From Enchytraeus crypticus (lineage: Eukaryota > Annelida > Clitellata > Enchytraeida > Enchytraeidae): 64,000 nt of DNA. The stretch spans positions 478,060-542,059 of the forward strand of contig CAJHZI010000802.1 of NCBI GenBank assembly GCA_905160935.1. Direction: 5' to 3'. The notes under the pieces are model-generated. The model made no database searches. It was given only the letters and a program-made list of their open reading frames with translations, and was not told where the DNA came from. Positions within the stretch are counted from its first letter, which is position 1. Each line of letters begins with the position of its first letter. Both the position numbers and the translations under genes were made by a program. This document shows positions 47,449-61,982 of this stretch, piece after piece.

Positions 47449-50400
47449 TGTGAAGGATTTCAGGGATATGCCTCCTCCCCCCAGGGTCCGGCATTTTAAA
47501 ACAATCTCAACGTTAATAGGATAAAATGTTAGTTTGTCCCAGTCACAACCATGCCACAGAATTACGCATCCTACTAAGCATTATTCAGAAATGTGTCTAT
47601 TTTTATAATATGCTACAGCAGTCAACCACATGTTGCTATTTGCTGTTTCCTTAGCGATGTTACAATTAAAATTGATCACTAAATTATGGTTGACAAGTGG
47701 CGAAGTCAGTAAGATACTCGACCGCGGATCACTATGTGCAGGGTTCAAATCCTGGGCTCGCCCGTCGCTGACATCGCTTTCGAGTGAGGAAACTGACGTT
47801 AACATTAGCTTTAGCAGCTTTTACAATATACCCAGAGAGCTGTTCGTAGAGATTAATGTATCAAAATGTAGGACGAGAAACGATTATTATGTTATTATTA
47901 ACGATTGTTATGTTATTATTAACGATTATTATGTTATTATTAACGATTATCATGTTATTATTAACGATTATCATTTTATTATTAACGATTATTATGTTAT
48001 TATTAACGATTATTATGTTATTATTAACGATTATTATGTTATTATTAACGATTATTATGTTATTATTAACGATTATTATGTTATTATTAACGATTATTAT
48101 GTTATTATTAACGATTATTATGTTATTATTAACGATTATTATGTTATTATTAACGATTATTATGTTATTATTAACGATTATTATGTTATTATTAACGATT
48201 ATTATGTTATTATTAACGATTATTATGTTATTATTAACGATTATTATGTTATTATTAACGATTATTATGTTATTATTAACGATTATTATGTTATTATTAA
48301 CGATTATTATGTTATTATTAACGATTTTTATGTTATTATTAACGATTATTATGTTATTATTAACGATTATTATGTTATTATTAACGATTATTATGTTATT
48401 ATTAACGATTATTATGTTATTATTAACGATTATTATGTTATTATTAACGATTATTATGTTATTATTAACGATTATTATGTTATTATTAACGATTATTATG
48501 TTATTATTAACGATTATTATGTTATTATTAACGATTATTATGTTATTATTAACGATTATTATGTTATTATTAACGATTATTATGTTATTATTAACGATTA
48601 TGATGTTATTATTAACGATTTTTCGTGTATTTATATAATTATTTGTTTATGTTACCTTATGTGTTTGCTCGAAACTGCTACAAAAATTTAAACGAATGGA
48701 AAAGTCTCAAATAGGGGATTGGGTGGTGGCGTGGTGTAGGACAGAGAGGATTTGAGACAGTCTATTTGTATCCCAACCCTGGTTAAACTGGCATTCAAGG
48801 GATGATGATGATGATGATGTATGTATGTGTATTGTATTTCTACAGGGATTAAAGGACGGAATAAACTACGGTTTGTATTGTCCCCCATGTAACGGGAGGT
48901 CGGGGAAATTCCTGGACGAGGAAAGACCCCTCAGGGATTACCCACTACCTGGTCCTATTGGCTATCTCGAGGTAAGAAGCTGAGGCCATTTGTATTTAAT
49001 AACACTAGTAATGATATAGGCCTAATGTATATATCGGTGTTGACAATGACATCATCATCATCATCATCCTCACCATCATCATCACCATCATCATCGTCGT
49101 CGTCGTCGTCAGCATCAGCATCTTCCCTTTAATTCCAGTTTAACTAGGGTTGTGATACGAATAAATGTTCTCCATTCCTTACACTGGTATGCTGTCGGTG
49201 ATGACTATTATTTCTTAATGGATCTTAGTGCTTAACGCGCCTTCTACGACACGTGCAGTCACCGGTTGGTCAATCCTTCAAACAACCCGGACACAGCACG
49301 GGGAAGGAAAATTGTGTTGACTACGACATTGATGAGAAATTCTTTTTAGATTTGAGAAGGTTTGTTTTGTAATTTGACTGTTTATTTGTTTATTTGCTAT
49401 TTTTTACTGTCTAGTAGTTTAAGGCTTATTTTTTACTGTTTATATATTTACTGTGTATTTGTTATGTGTATGTTTATCCAGCACAAATATGTGCATTAAC
49501 TTAACCATAGGTAGGCACTACCACTAAACATGAAAATAAAAATAATAAAAAATGAATTAGCACTAAATTGGCCTTGAATGAAAGGTAGAAGAATGAAATG
49601 TGCTGGACATGTGCAACACTACTGGGTGTGCAGTATAACAGTACTGGGTGTGCAACTTGATCAAGAATACAGAAATTCTCGGAAGATATTTCACCACAAA
49701 GCAGATGGAAAAAGAACAGTGGTAAAACCTAAAAGAAGATGGAAAAATTGCCTCGAAGAAGACTAGAAGGAATTAGCTGCTGGAATTCGCATTAATGGGA
49801 GATCAGAAAGAAGAAAAAATGAACATCAACGAAATAGCGAGAATTGAATTTTGTGGAAGAACATCATAGAGAAATGTTTAGATGGAACCTTGCGATGATC
49901 GCATGACAAGAATGATAACTGATTCATATATCTAAATGAAGAATCTAATGAAGAATGATAACTAAATTAACAATGATAACTAAATTAAGAATGATAACTG
50001 AATCAGGAATGATAACTAAATAATGAATGATAACTAAATCAACCAATCATAAAAAGCAATAAATGTTTTAGAGTGGCAACATATCAGAAGCTTTGAGAGT
50101 CTGTTAGTGGATCAGCGCGCGACATCTGCTTATGGGCAGAGCCTTTTAATAGCTCTGCAGTAAATCCGCACTTGCTCATCTTTAAACATGTTTACACATG
50201 TAGCAGTACAGCTGGTACAGCTAATATTAACGTCAGTTTCCTTACTCGTTAACCATGTCAGTGACGGGCGACCCCAGGATTCGAACCCCGCACATACTGA
50301 TCCGCTTTCGAATATCTTACCGACATTACCACTGGCTCCAGCTAGTAAACATTATAGCTAGATATCATCTGGGATGGTCATTCTCTATAGTGTGTATGTG

Positions 50401-51331
50401 ATCTTACAAATAGATCAGGATTTCATATGAAGAATGTGTAGACAAATATATCGAGTGGCTGTTGTATTTCATGTATACTGCTTTACTCAACATTCTGCCG
50501 CCTGGCGGCCGCTTACAAAGACTGTTGATATCACAATTATTGATTTGTCTGCAGATCAATATTTCTACCCATTCGACCTGAATTCGATTTAATATTGCGT
50601 TACCTTGAACCACATGTTTTCTACAACCTAGATTGGATATACCATTATCGGACTAGCAGCAACAGCAACAACAACAACAAAAACAGCAACAGCGGCAGTG
50701 ACAATAACGTTCAATTAATCAGAGTTTAACGTCCGGTTCCTCGCCATATGGCAATATTTATTTAGATCATATAACAAACAGTTCTGCAGGCATAACACTA
50801 AGATCACCAATAGGGACATAGAAAAGGATGCTGGGTGATTTTGCTAAATTGATTTTGCAAAGTTGATTTTGAGTCGTAAATGTAGTTAAAAGGTAACATA
50901 ATCTTATGTAGATGACAATGATAGAGATTGTAAAGACTTGAATTGTGAACCACGCTGCTGTAAGGTTGTGAAACATGGCCGCTAAGAAATGCATGATATC
51001 AGGAAACTGGATGCATTCGAATTGTGGCTATGGAGCAGAATGGAGATTGGAGAAAATCAAATGGAGTGACAAAATAACGAATGATGAAATGCTAAATAGG
51101 GTTGGCATAAATGGACAATTGAAGAACTGGATGGGTCATAACTTGGGAGGGAATGGCTTACAAAAAAGAGTTAATTTAAGGAAGAGTTTAAGGAAAATAA
51201 TTCGAGGAAGACCGAGACATGGAATGCTGGATAATTTTATAACTAATTCGTATATTGATGTGAAGAGAAAAGCAGAGAATAGAAATATATGGAGGAGCTA
51301 TATGCTATGGACCTGCTAATAGAGAGTGTAC

Positions 51332-51373
<42 letters not shown>

Positions 51374-52633
51374 GTGCAAAGGAAATCTGAGGATGGAAAT
51401 AAGTGGATGGGTTCCATGTGTCGCCTGTTAGGGTCACAGATTGGCTGTACATTGAGAGAGAGAGAGAGAGAGAGACGTAAGAAGGGAGAGAGAGAGGGAG
51501 AGAGGGGGAGATAGAGGAGAGAATGGGAGGGAGACAGGTTTTGAAATTTTCGGGTTTTAAATATTCATTAGTTGAGACATCAACAATACCTTTATTTATT
51601 GTCGTTCAATTAATTAAATACGTTGCCGTTACTCAATAAATCAGTTGAATGCTTTCATTTTTTTGCAGTTTCAACCAAAGCGACGACAGTACAAAGCCCC
51701 AGAGCCAAACGCGACGAAACGAAAGAAAATGAATTCTTCTGTAAGTTAATAAACCACTCATCTATCAATCAATCAATCAATCAATCAATAAGAATTTAAC
51801 GTCCGGTTCCTCGCCATAAGGCAATGTCTGGGACGTCTCTAGCGGACTCTTCACAAACAGGCGCCAAAGCACCACACGATGACGACTGAGTACACAGAGA
51901 CCATAGGAAAAATATAACTTATCTACGTAAGTAATACAAATCTAGAGACGAGGCGAGCCTATTTGTTGTCAAAGAAAACTCAGAAAAGAGAGGCGCAGCT
52001 ACGCCCTACTTTAAACCGTGGTTTTAGGCATACTGAATACCGTATTGTGACTACACTGTGGTTTACACCATTGTTCAGGTTTAAAACGTGGTTTTAGGCA
52101 TAATGAATACCATATTGTGACTACACCGTGGTTTACACCACTGTTGAGGTTTAAACCGTGGTTTTAGGCATACTGAATACCAAATCGAGACTACTCCGTG
52201 GTTTACACCACTATTGAGGTTTAAACTACGGATTATCTAGTTAGTAAATACGGCCATAAGTAGCAACATCAAAGGTCGTATTTAATAACTAGATAATAGT
52301 TAGTAAATAGGGCCATAAGCAGCAACAGCAAAGGTCGGTAATTTCTGTCAGCCATGACTTCCATAGCACTACCTTGCTTTCGTTAGATTCTTTATCTTCT
52401 GTTGCAATCAAATCTGTAAGGAGTATGTTTGTAGCTGAAATGGTCTCATCACCCCTACTAGCTTCAGCTTCATCCCTTCCCCACACCCTTTACCCCACCC
52501 CGACCAAATACCCCCAGGTAGTCAGCTAGATAGAGCTCACTTGTGCTTTTTCTGGCGGCCGTTTATGTATATTCTGTCTCGTTGTTTGCGCTTTGTGTAC
52601 ATTTTGATTCAGATACAAATAAGTGATCATGAT

Positions 52634-52667
<34 letters not shown>

Positions 52668-55600
52668 CTGCTTAATTCAGATGCATAAAAATATTTCTGA
52701 TAATAATTCTCTAATTTCTCAGCGGATGCTGTAAAATTCTGAGCGCAAAACCTTATCTAGATTTTTAGATTATTATTACTTATCTAGATTTTTGAAATTC
52801 ATTAACGCCAAGAAGTTAGATGTGGCCGCTGGTAACCACTCATGGGTTTTATATATTTTTGCCTATATTTTTTAGGCGAATCAGAAGAAATTTATGGAGT
52901 ATGTTGCCAAGGGAGACGCAGACAAAATTACAACAGCCTTAAATAGCTTCTTGGATCCCAACTTCACTGTCGCTGATAAAAGTGGAGGTAACTGATATAT
53001 TATGTATTACTGATATATTGTTTATTTATTTTTATTGCAAGCTGAAAGCTGAAATGTAATCTTTTAGCTTTATTGGTACTTTTTACTTCTTATTGAAATG
53101 TTTGTTTGATTAATACTTAACTATACTTGTATGCACTAATTATTTGATTGATTAATCAATTGATTGATTGATGATTAATCGATCGATAGACTGATTGCTG
53201 GATTATTTGAAAATGTTATTGATCGGTGAGTTGAGGTGTTATTGTTAAATTGATTGTTTGATTGTGTGACTGATTTATTGATTAACGTGACTAATATACT
53301 GCTAGGAATATTGTTGACTGATTGATTGCTTTGACTGATTGACTGATTGATTGACTGATTGATTGATTAATTGAGCAGAGAGCCCGTTGACACTATCAGC
53401 GACACTGCAGAGGCCTCGCATGGTAATGCTAGCTCTGGTGGGGGGCGGGGCGTTCATCGACTACAGGAACAAGAAGGGCCTGACCGCCATGCACGTGGCT
53501 GCGAAGTCTGGTAATAGAGATGCTCTTAGGGTATGTCCATAATCATCTTTAATCATTGTTCATCATCATCAACATCATCATCATCATCATTACCACTACA
53601 ACCACCATCATCTCCATCACCATCATAATCATCACCATCACCATCATCATCATCATCATCCCACCATCACATCACCATCATCACCACCATCATCACCATC
53701 ATCGCCACCATCACCACCACCATCACAACTATCAACATCACCACTATCACCATCACCACCACCAACATCACCACAGCCACTACCACCACCATCACCCTCA
53801 CCATCATCATCATCATCACCACCACCTCCACCATCATCATCTCCACCACCATCATTACCACCAGCACCATCATTACAACCAGCACCAGCGCCGTCATTAC
53901 CACTACCACCGTCATCATCATCATAATCTGGCTGGAGCCAGTGGCGATGTCGGTAAGGTATTTGACCGAGGTCGCTTTCGAGTGAGGAAACGGACGTTAA
54001 CCTTAGCTTTTTTATCATAATCATCTCATCATCAGCTTTAGCATTATCATCATGGAGATTTTATTAATCCTGATGCTCATTTAAGACATTCGTCGTGTAA
54101 TACTACTCGTCTACTTTACATACATTTTCTCCCACTGATTTCGGTTTATATTATTATTTATAAGGTTTAATGTCGTGGCTGTATTTTCTGTTGTTATGAA
54201 CCATTTATTAGTCGTAAGTGTGAAGTGTGTCATTAAAATTAACTCGTATTTTTATCGTTCCTGAGTTTCGTGTAGCACTCGAATAGGCATGACTTGTTAA
54301 TCTGCAGTAAATTCATTCAGCGAGTTTTTATGAATATTTTACCTTGGTAATTGATTGCCTGTTGTTGCATTAATATGCGCCATCTGTAGTGAATGTTGTG
54401 TTATTTGCGTGATAAGTTTGAACTGGTGTTGTGAAAGTAACGGTAACTTGAGGGTGCCAAGTCGTTTTAACGAAATCGCGAGCTTCTGCAAAGGATGGCG
54501 TCAAAATTACCGCATCGACTGAACCATTACATTACTTATACTGTAAAAATAGACGTTATACTATGATATGCTATTCTATGCTATGCTATGCTATTTTACG
54601 CTATGCTATGCTATGCTATTTTATGCTGTGCTATGCTGTGCTAGTCTATGCTATGCTATGCTATTTTATGCTATGCTATTCTATGCTATTTTATGCTATG
54701 CTATTCTATGTTATTTTATGCTATGCTATTCTATGCTATTTTATGCAATGCTATTCTACGCTATTCTATGCTATGCTATGCTATTTTATGCTGTGCTATT
54801 CTATGCTATGCTATGCTATTTTTTGCCATACAGTGCTATGCTATGCTATGCTATCCTTTGCTATGTTATGTTATGCTGAGCTATGCTATGCTATTCTAGG
54901 CTATGCTATGTAATTCCGTGATATGCTATTCTACGCTATTCTGTGCAATTCCATGATATGCTATTCCAAGCTGTGCTATGTAATCAGTAATTATCATTGC
55001 ATCCGTTTCTGACACCAAAGCCTTTATAGCTATATTACAATCTAAAGGCACCATCAGCTTATGTTTAATGTTTAATAGAGTATATCTTGCTAAGACATCT
55101 CTATACTTTACAACAGTTACAGTAGAACAAATAATATACAATAAAATTCACACAGTAAAAATCACTACAATATCAAATATCTATCATACGTAACGTAACG
55201 TATAATATTTAGTCAGATTGCAAATATTTAAGCCACGCAACTTAACGTAGCTTAAATATTGCAATCTGAGAGATTTATCAGTGAGCAGAATTTAAATGGA
55301 ATGATCTAGCAAAAAGACGTGTCTTAAGACTCTTTTTAAAGCTATCAGGTTTATCAGAAGGTCTTATTAATTGTGGAAGTTCATTCCACAATTTGGGACC
55401 TGCTACAGGAAACGACTTGTCACCATAGGAAAGTGTTCGGCATTTAGGAACAGCGAGTTTACCTGACTCAACAGATCGTAAGATTTTCCTTACCGAACAA
55501 GAACTTAATGGTATACAATAGTCAGAATGATATGACAGGGCTGAATTAGTCTGGTATTTGAACGTGGTAAGGCAGGATTTAAATTCGATCCGTTCTGGAA

Positions 55601-56693
55601 TTTTAAGCCAATGAAGTTTCTGTAGCAAAGGTCTGGCCAAATCAGAGCGCCTCGCACGAAGAACTAATCTTGCAGCTGCATTCTGAATTCTTTGCAGTCG
55701 ATCAATTGCCGATTTATTGCAACTTAAGAACAGGCTATTACTAGTCGACCGCGGATCAGTAGGCCTATGTGCGGAGTTCAATTCCTGGGCTCGCCCGTCT
55801 CTGATATATCTTTTGAGAGATGAAAATGACGTTAAAATTAGCTTTATCAGCTCTACAAACACTCAGTGAACGTACGACGAGCTTGTCTGTGACTGTTTTT
55901 AATTTTGATTATTTAATTTATGCGCAGTGCAGACATCTTGTAATCCTGTAAGTCCGTGGATATACTATTAACCGGAAGTAGAAAAAGTAAACACGTATTA
56001 TAGTGAAATGATCATCTATGTCTATATCTCTCACTTTTAGTATCACATTTGTAAACCGTTAGAAAGTTTAGTCCATTTTCCGCTTAACCAGTCCAGTGAA
56101 TGTCCGAGATTTTACTCTCAGATCAGCGCGGCTGGGAATCGAACCAACGAGGGTTCAATTCACCTCAGAATCTGTCATATAAAACTTCATGACGTTAACT
56201 TTATGCTATTGAGACATTTTCAAAAATGGAACGAACGGCTGAGTTAATATATAGCAAAAAACAACACATAATTTCAGTACTACCCTTGTCCGTAACAACA
56301 TCGAGCAGTAGAGACTCAAGTCAAGTGTTCAATAGAAATGTACGTTGAATGGTTTAATAGAGAAATCCCGATAGAAGCTTAACACTCCTGTGGTCATAGA
56401 GTTGTGACACTGAATGACGAGAGCTTAACAATATAGAATTAACATTATAGAATGATACTGTCGTCCATCACAACATCGGGCATTATTGAGACAAATCGAA
56501 GTCTTTGAGAAAAACCAAGGTAAAAAACCGGTGCAAATTGTAAAATACAGACACCAGTCTCAAGATAAAAATAATTTTTTAATGTTACTGCGGAAATAAA
56601 CAATGATTAATCAATAGCTGTAAAAATGTCAGTTTTCTTTAGTACGACGAAGAAAGAGATTCATATTATATATATATATATATATATATATAG

Positions 56694-56726
<33 letters not shown>

Positions 56727-56768
56727 ATGATATCATATGTATATATAATATAATAGTATAATATATAG

Positions 56769-56801
<33 letters not shown>

Positions 56802-56862
56802 CTAAGACCCGCCCAATGGTAGCTACTAATCCGCCATCTTTGAAGTCATGTATGCATAATAT

Positions 56863-56953
<91 letters not shown>

Positions 56954-58239
56954 GATATACTATTCATACATGACTTCAAATATGGCGGATAAGTAGCTAC
57001 TAGTAGACGGGTCTTAGTTTTACTCCAAGGCGTATCGGCTTGTCCTGTGTTATAATAACTTGAGAACTCGTGTCACAGAGTTCATAAAATATGTAACAAG
57101 CTCGGGCTTGTATTTGTCCGGCGGCCAAACTGAATGAATATTCATCGCTTTCAACTGTGAGAAAGTTCATTGAGCGGGGTTACTGTACTGTAGCCATGTA
57201 ATCTATCGACCGATCGATCCATCAATCAATCAATATATTTATCAATCAATCACTCTCACTCAATCAATCAATCAGTCAATCAGTCAATCAATCTATATAT
57301 CTTTCAATTAATCAATCCTTTTGTCAATTTATAAATCAAACAATCTTGAAATCAATCAATTAAAAAATCAGTCAATCGATCAGTTAATCAATCAAACCTA
57401 ATTATCACAACTGTCGTCGCTAGCTAAACTTTTAAAAAAATCTTAAGATATTTTCTCTCTGATGCTCATTTCGGAGTATTCCAGTAGAATATAAGTAAAA
57501 ATATGTGCCTTGGAGACATGAATCGGTCGTTTGTTGGTGCATCAAAGAGGATCGTTTAGAGCTGATTAATATTCTCAGTGTTTATTTGTCTTTTACTCGG
57601 TGCTAAAGTAAGGCCTGGTGTCTCAATGTATGGACTAACAAGGCTCAGCTAAGAAGAATTCGTTAGACGAGCAGAAAATCGATAATATTCAGCTAGTAAC
57701 TATTAATAAATCAACGGCTTCCTGTAAGATAAAAGTTAACTGTGGCTTCGAAGTCAGTAATTTTTCTCATTTCTGGTTTGAAACCGCTCTTCTTCGATGA
57801 AGTCTTCTAATATGAAAGTAGGTGATATTGGATGGAAATAATTACATTATTTGTCAATGAATATTACAGTGATATCAACGGGGGATATGAATCATTTGAC
57901 CTGTAAGAATTTTAGATAAATAAATAACTTTAAATCTTAAATAAAAAATATTGAGCAGTCAACGTTCTTAAAGTTCTTTTCATCTCCCACACACTGCATA
58001 TGATGTGTCTGCATCATTCAGTCAATCAGTCAATCAATCAATCAATCAGTCATGCAATCAATCAATCAATCAATCATTAACCATTAAATTTCATTCACTC
58101 AACTAGCACATCAGTCAGTAAACTACAAACTGAAAGAAAACTTATTGGAACATTTAGTGTGTTACTGGTAAGAGAAAGAACTTTCTAATAGTTATCAGAG
58201 TCTTTCTCATCTTAAGAGCTGATAATAATAGGACAGCCT

Positions 58240-58286
<47 letters not shown>

Positions 58287-61200
58287 AGTAGGAAAGAAAT
58301 AAGATAATTAAGCTAAACTATCTATATCTCCCCCCTATAGCGTCAGCAGTCCCATTACGATCTCTAGTAATCCTCACAGAAAATCTATTTAAATTTTATA
58401 TTTAAATTTTATTCTTTATTTAGTCGTTCCAATAAATAAAGCAATTAATAACCGATTAATTGATTTCCTGAATATCTGATTGATTGAAAGAATGATGGAT
58501 TGAATGATTGATTGATGGATTGATTGATTGATGGTTAGATTGATTTTTTGGTTCATTGATCGATTGATGAAATAAATGATTGATTGTTTGTTTCATTAAT
58601 CGATTGATTGATGGATAGATTGATTGATTGTTTGTTTGTTTCATTAATAAATTTATTGATTGATGGATTTGATCATTAATCGATTGATTGATTAATTAAT
58701 GGATTGATTGATTGATTTGACCAGGCGCTGCTGGACCTGGGTGGTTCACCTAACTACAAGGACGCTGAAGGTCTCACGCCTCTCTACCACTGTGTGCTCA
58801 ACGATACCAACCCCCAATGTGTCGTCATGCTGCTCCACGAGAGGGCGCAGCTAGATGTGAGGAACGAGCGAGGCTGGACCGAGCTACATCAGGTTATCAT
58901 CATCTTCCTCGTCGTCATCATCAACAGCAACATCATCATCAACGTCAGCAACGTCATCTTCGTCATCATCATAGTCATCATCAACGTCCTCATCAACAGC
59001 ATCGTCAACATCATCATCATCATCATCATCATCATCATTATTAGCAGCAGCATCATCAACGTCAGCGTCATCTTCATCATCATCATCATCAACGTCATCG
59101 TCGTCGTTATCATCATCATCATAGTTATCATCATCATCATCATCACCATCATCATCGTCATTGTCATCATCATCAGCATTGTCAACATCATTATTATCAT
59201 CATCAACATCATCATCATCAACGTCATCGTCGTGGTCATCACCATCATCATCACCATTATCATCACCAGCATCATCATCATCGTCATCATCATCATCGTT
59301 ATCATCATCATAATCATCATCGTCGTCGTCATCGTCATCATCGTCATCATCGTCGTCATCATCGTCGTCGTCGTCTTCAACGTCATCAGCATAAACGTCA
59401 TCATCATCATCATCAACGTCATCATCATCAACGTCATCATCATCAACGTCATCATCATCATCATCGGCGTCGTCATCATCATCATGATCAACTTCAACGT
59501 CATCATCATCGTCATCGTCATTTGCTCTCCTAGCTTAAGACACTAGATTTATTTACGTAATATATTAATGAGTAATTGATTATGTAACATTGTAAACTGA
59601 TTAATAGTTATCCGCAAATTAACTAATGCCACGCGCAAATATAATAAACCATAAAAGCATTATTAATTGATTGATTGATTAATTGTACAATGGTTGAAAA
59701 CACATCTCTTCCCGCCATAGATTTTTTTCATCTTGCCTGCTTGTTTTTTTATCACCGGACTGGCACTGTTTAGGATATTTTTCTTTCTCTTCAGCGTATG
59801 TTTTTTTTTTCAGATCGGTTGAGGTGAATCGATTTGTAGTGACGTGTGATGGGGGACATCCCTGACATCATCCTTGTATGAGAAAACGAATGTAAATTGT
59901 TATTTATATTATTATTGTTATATTATTATGATTTATTTATTGTCATTATTATTATTATTATTATTATTACTATTACTATTACTACTACCATAATTATTAT
60001 TATTATTATTATTATTATTAATATTAATATTATTTTTATTATTATTATTATTAATATTAATATTATTATTATTATTATTATTATTATTACACTAATAATT
60101 AATTATTATTAATTGATTGATTGATTTAATTATCTGTTAATTAACTATCAGGCCTGCAAGCTGGGTCGAGTGCCCCACCTGACCCACCTGATGTTCTACG
60201 GGGGGGATATGAACGCTCAGACAGAGGGGGGCGACACCCCCCTACACATTAGTGCTCGGTACCGGGAGGAGGAGTGCGCCAGGCTGCTGCTCTACAGGGG
60301 GGCCGATAAGACCCTGCTCAACGTGCACGGGCACGACGCGGCCACAGTGGCTCAGAGCTGTGGCCACGCCCATCTGTCTGATATGATCAGGGCCTTTAGG
60401 CAGGATGAAGTGGGTAAGTGGGGGATTTGAAGCCTTGATTGATTGTTTGTTTGATTGATTGATTGAGTGGGGGAAGTTGTAGCCTTGATTGATTGTTTGA
60501 TTGATTGATTGATTGGTTGAGTGGGGGGATTTGCACTCACTTCAGTCTCTCTCTCTCTCTTAGTGCAGTGCCTACTGGCAGGTCCATGGTATATAACGCC
60601 TCCACTTTTCTCGTCGTCCGTGTACCTCTTCATGTCAACATACGAGTGGATCTTTAAATTATTTATAATATTCCTTGTGATATACCATTATTCTTGCGGT
60701 AACGGTACTTCAGCCTAACGTCTCTAAATCTTAATTTTATTTATTTCTTTAAACCCACTACACTTTAGAGTGGTATTTAAAACCACTACTCTGCGGCTGT
60801 TTAACGTCAATTTCCTGCTCGATACAACCGATTAGCTCTTTGAAATGCTAATTGTTTTAGTTAAAGGTGTTAATTATCTAAATTATGTTAATTGATTTAA
60901 ATGCTTTAATTATAATTCATTAGTCTTACAGGGCACTGCATTAAAGCTTGCATTAAATCTTTTGCTGCGTATACATGTATGCATAATATATGTAGACTAT
61001 ATGCATTCAGCAGCTGAAGAGTAACCCTCTGTTAACAGATTAGTCTTAAACACTACAAATGTCAGAGAATGTTTCTTATTTAGAGAATTCGTAATTACCT
61101 ATGCTAATCCAAAAGCGATTTCTTCTACTAAAAGGATTTGTGCTTACTTAATTAAATCAAATTTAATTTTCAACTAGACCAGTATTGGTGTTAGACCAAA

Positions 61201-61823
61201 AGACCACAGCGGCTGGAGCCAGTGGCGACGTCGGTAAGATACTCGACCGCGGATAAGTATGTGCGGGTTCAAATCCCGGGCTCGCCCGTCACTGATGTCG
61301 CTTTTGAGTGAGGAAACTGACGTTACGATTGCTTTTTTATACAAAATAACACAACAATAGACAAACTGCGACCGAGAGCAATGGCTTGTGCCACTTTGAG
61401 GCTTCCTGGGGAGCCCTTAGGCCAACGAGCAAGACAGCAACTTCTAATTTATTTGTTATTGACTGTCTCTAAATCTTTTTAAATTATTTGTTATTGACTG
61501 TCTCTAAATCTTTTTAAATTATTTGTTATTGACTGTCTATAAATCTTTTTAAATTATTTGTTATTGACTGTCTCTAAATCTTTTTAAATTATTTGTTATT
61601 GACTGTCTCTAAATCTTTTTAAATTATTTGTTATTGACTGTCTCTAAATCTTTTTAAATTATTTGTTATTGACTGTCTCTAAATCTTTTTAAATTATTTG
61701 TTATTGACTGTCTCTAAATCTTTTTAAATTATTTGTTATTGACTGTCTCTAATTCTTCCTAATTTATTTGGTTCTTAACCACAGCACATGTACAATAATT
61801 AATGTAAATCGTCATCATCATCG

Positions 61824-61854
<31 letters not shown>

Positions 61855-61922
61855 TATTATCATCATCATCATCATCGTCGTCGTCATCATCATTATTATC
61901 ATCATCATCATCATCGTCGTCG

Positions 61923-61982
<60 letters not shown>

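Larger units (their letters stand above)
53531..58724 (+). other. SHANK: SHANK intron 6, largest in the window
   Basis: About 5.2 kb. It contains, in order: a CAT tract at the donor, a SINE lacking its B box, the GCTAT pentamer array, a minus-strand LINE 3' end, a SINE in opposite orientation, a family-2 SINE, a TA-rich inverted-repeat element, CAAT, GAT and TTGA tracts, then the acceptor. No additional exon was recognised. Confidence 0.85.

Noticed and set aside
47694-47824. tRNA genes at the A/B-box sites
   Set aside because: No cloverleaf can be closed, and the sequence belongs to a dispersed family with a common non-tRNA tail.
47630-48691. 353-codon frame with NDYYVII repeats
   Set aside because: It is a 21-bp satellite fused to a SINE, inside a SHANK intron. 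Repeat length divisible by three keeps frames open.
61445-61770. CRISPR-like regular array (35-bp units)
   Set aside because: Units are contiguous without variable spacers, and the DNA is eukaryotic nuclear.
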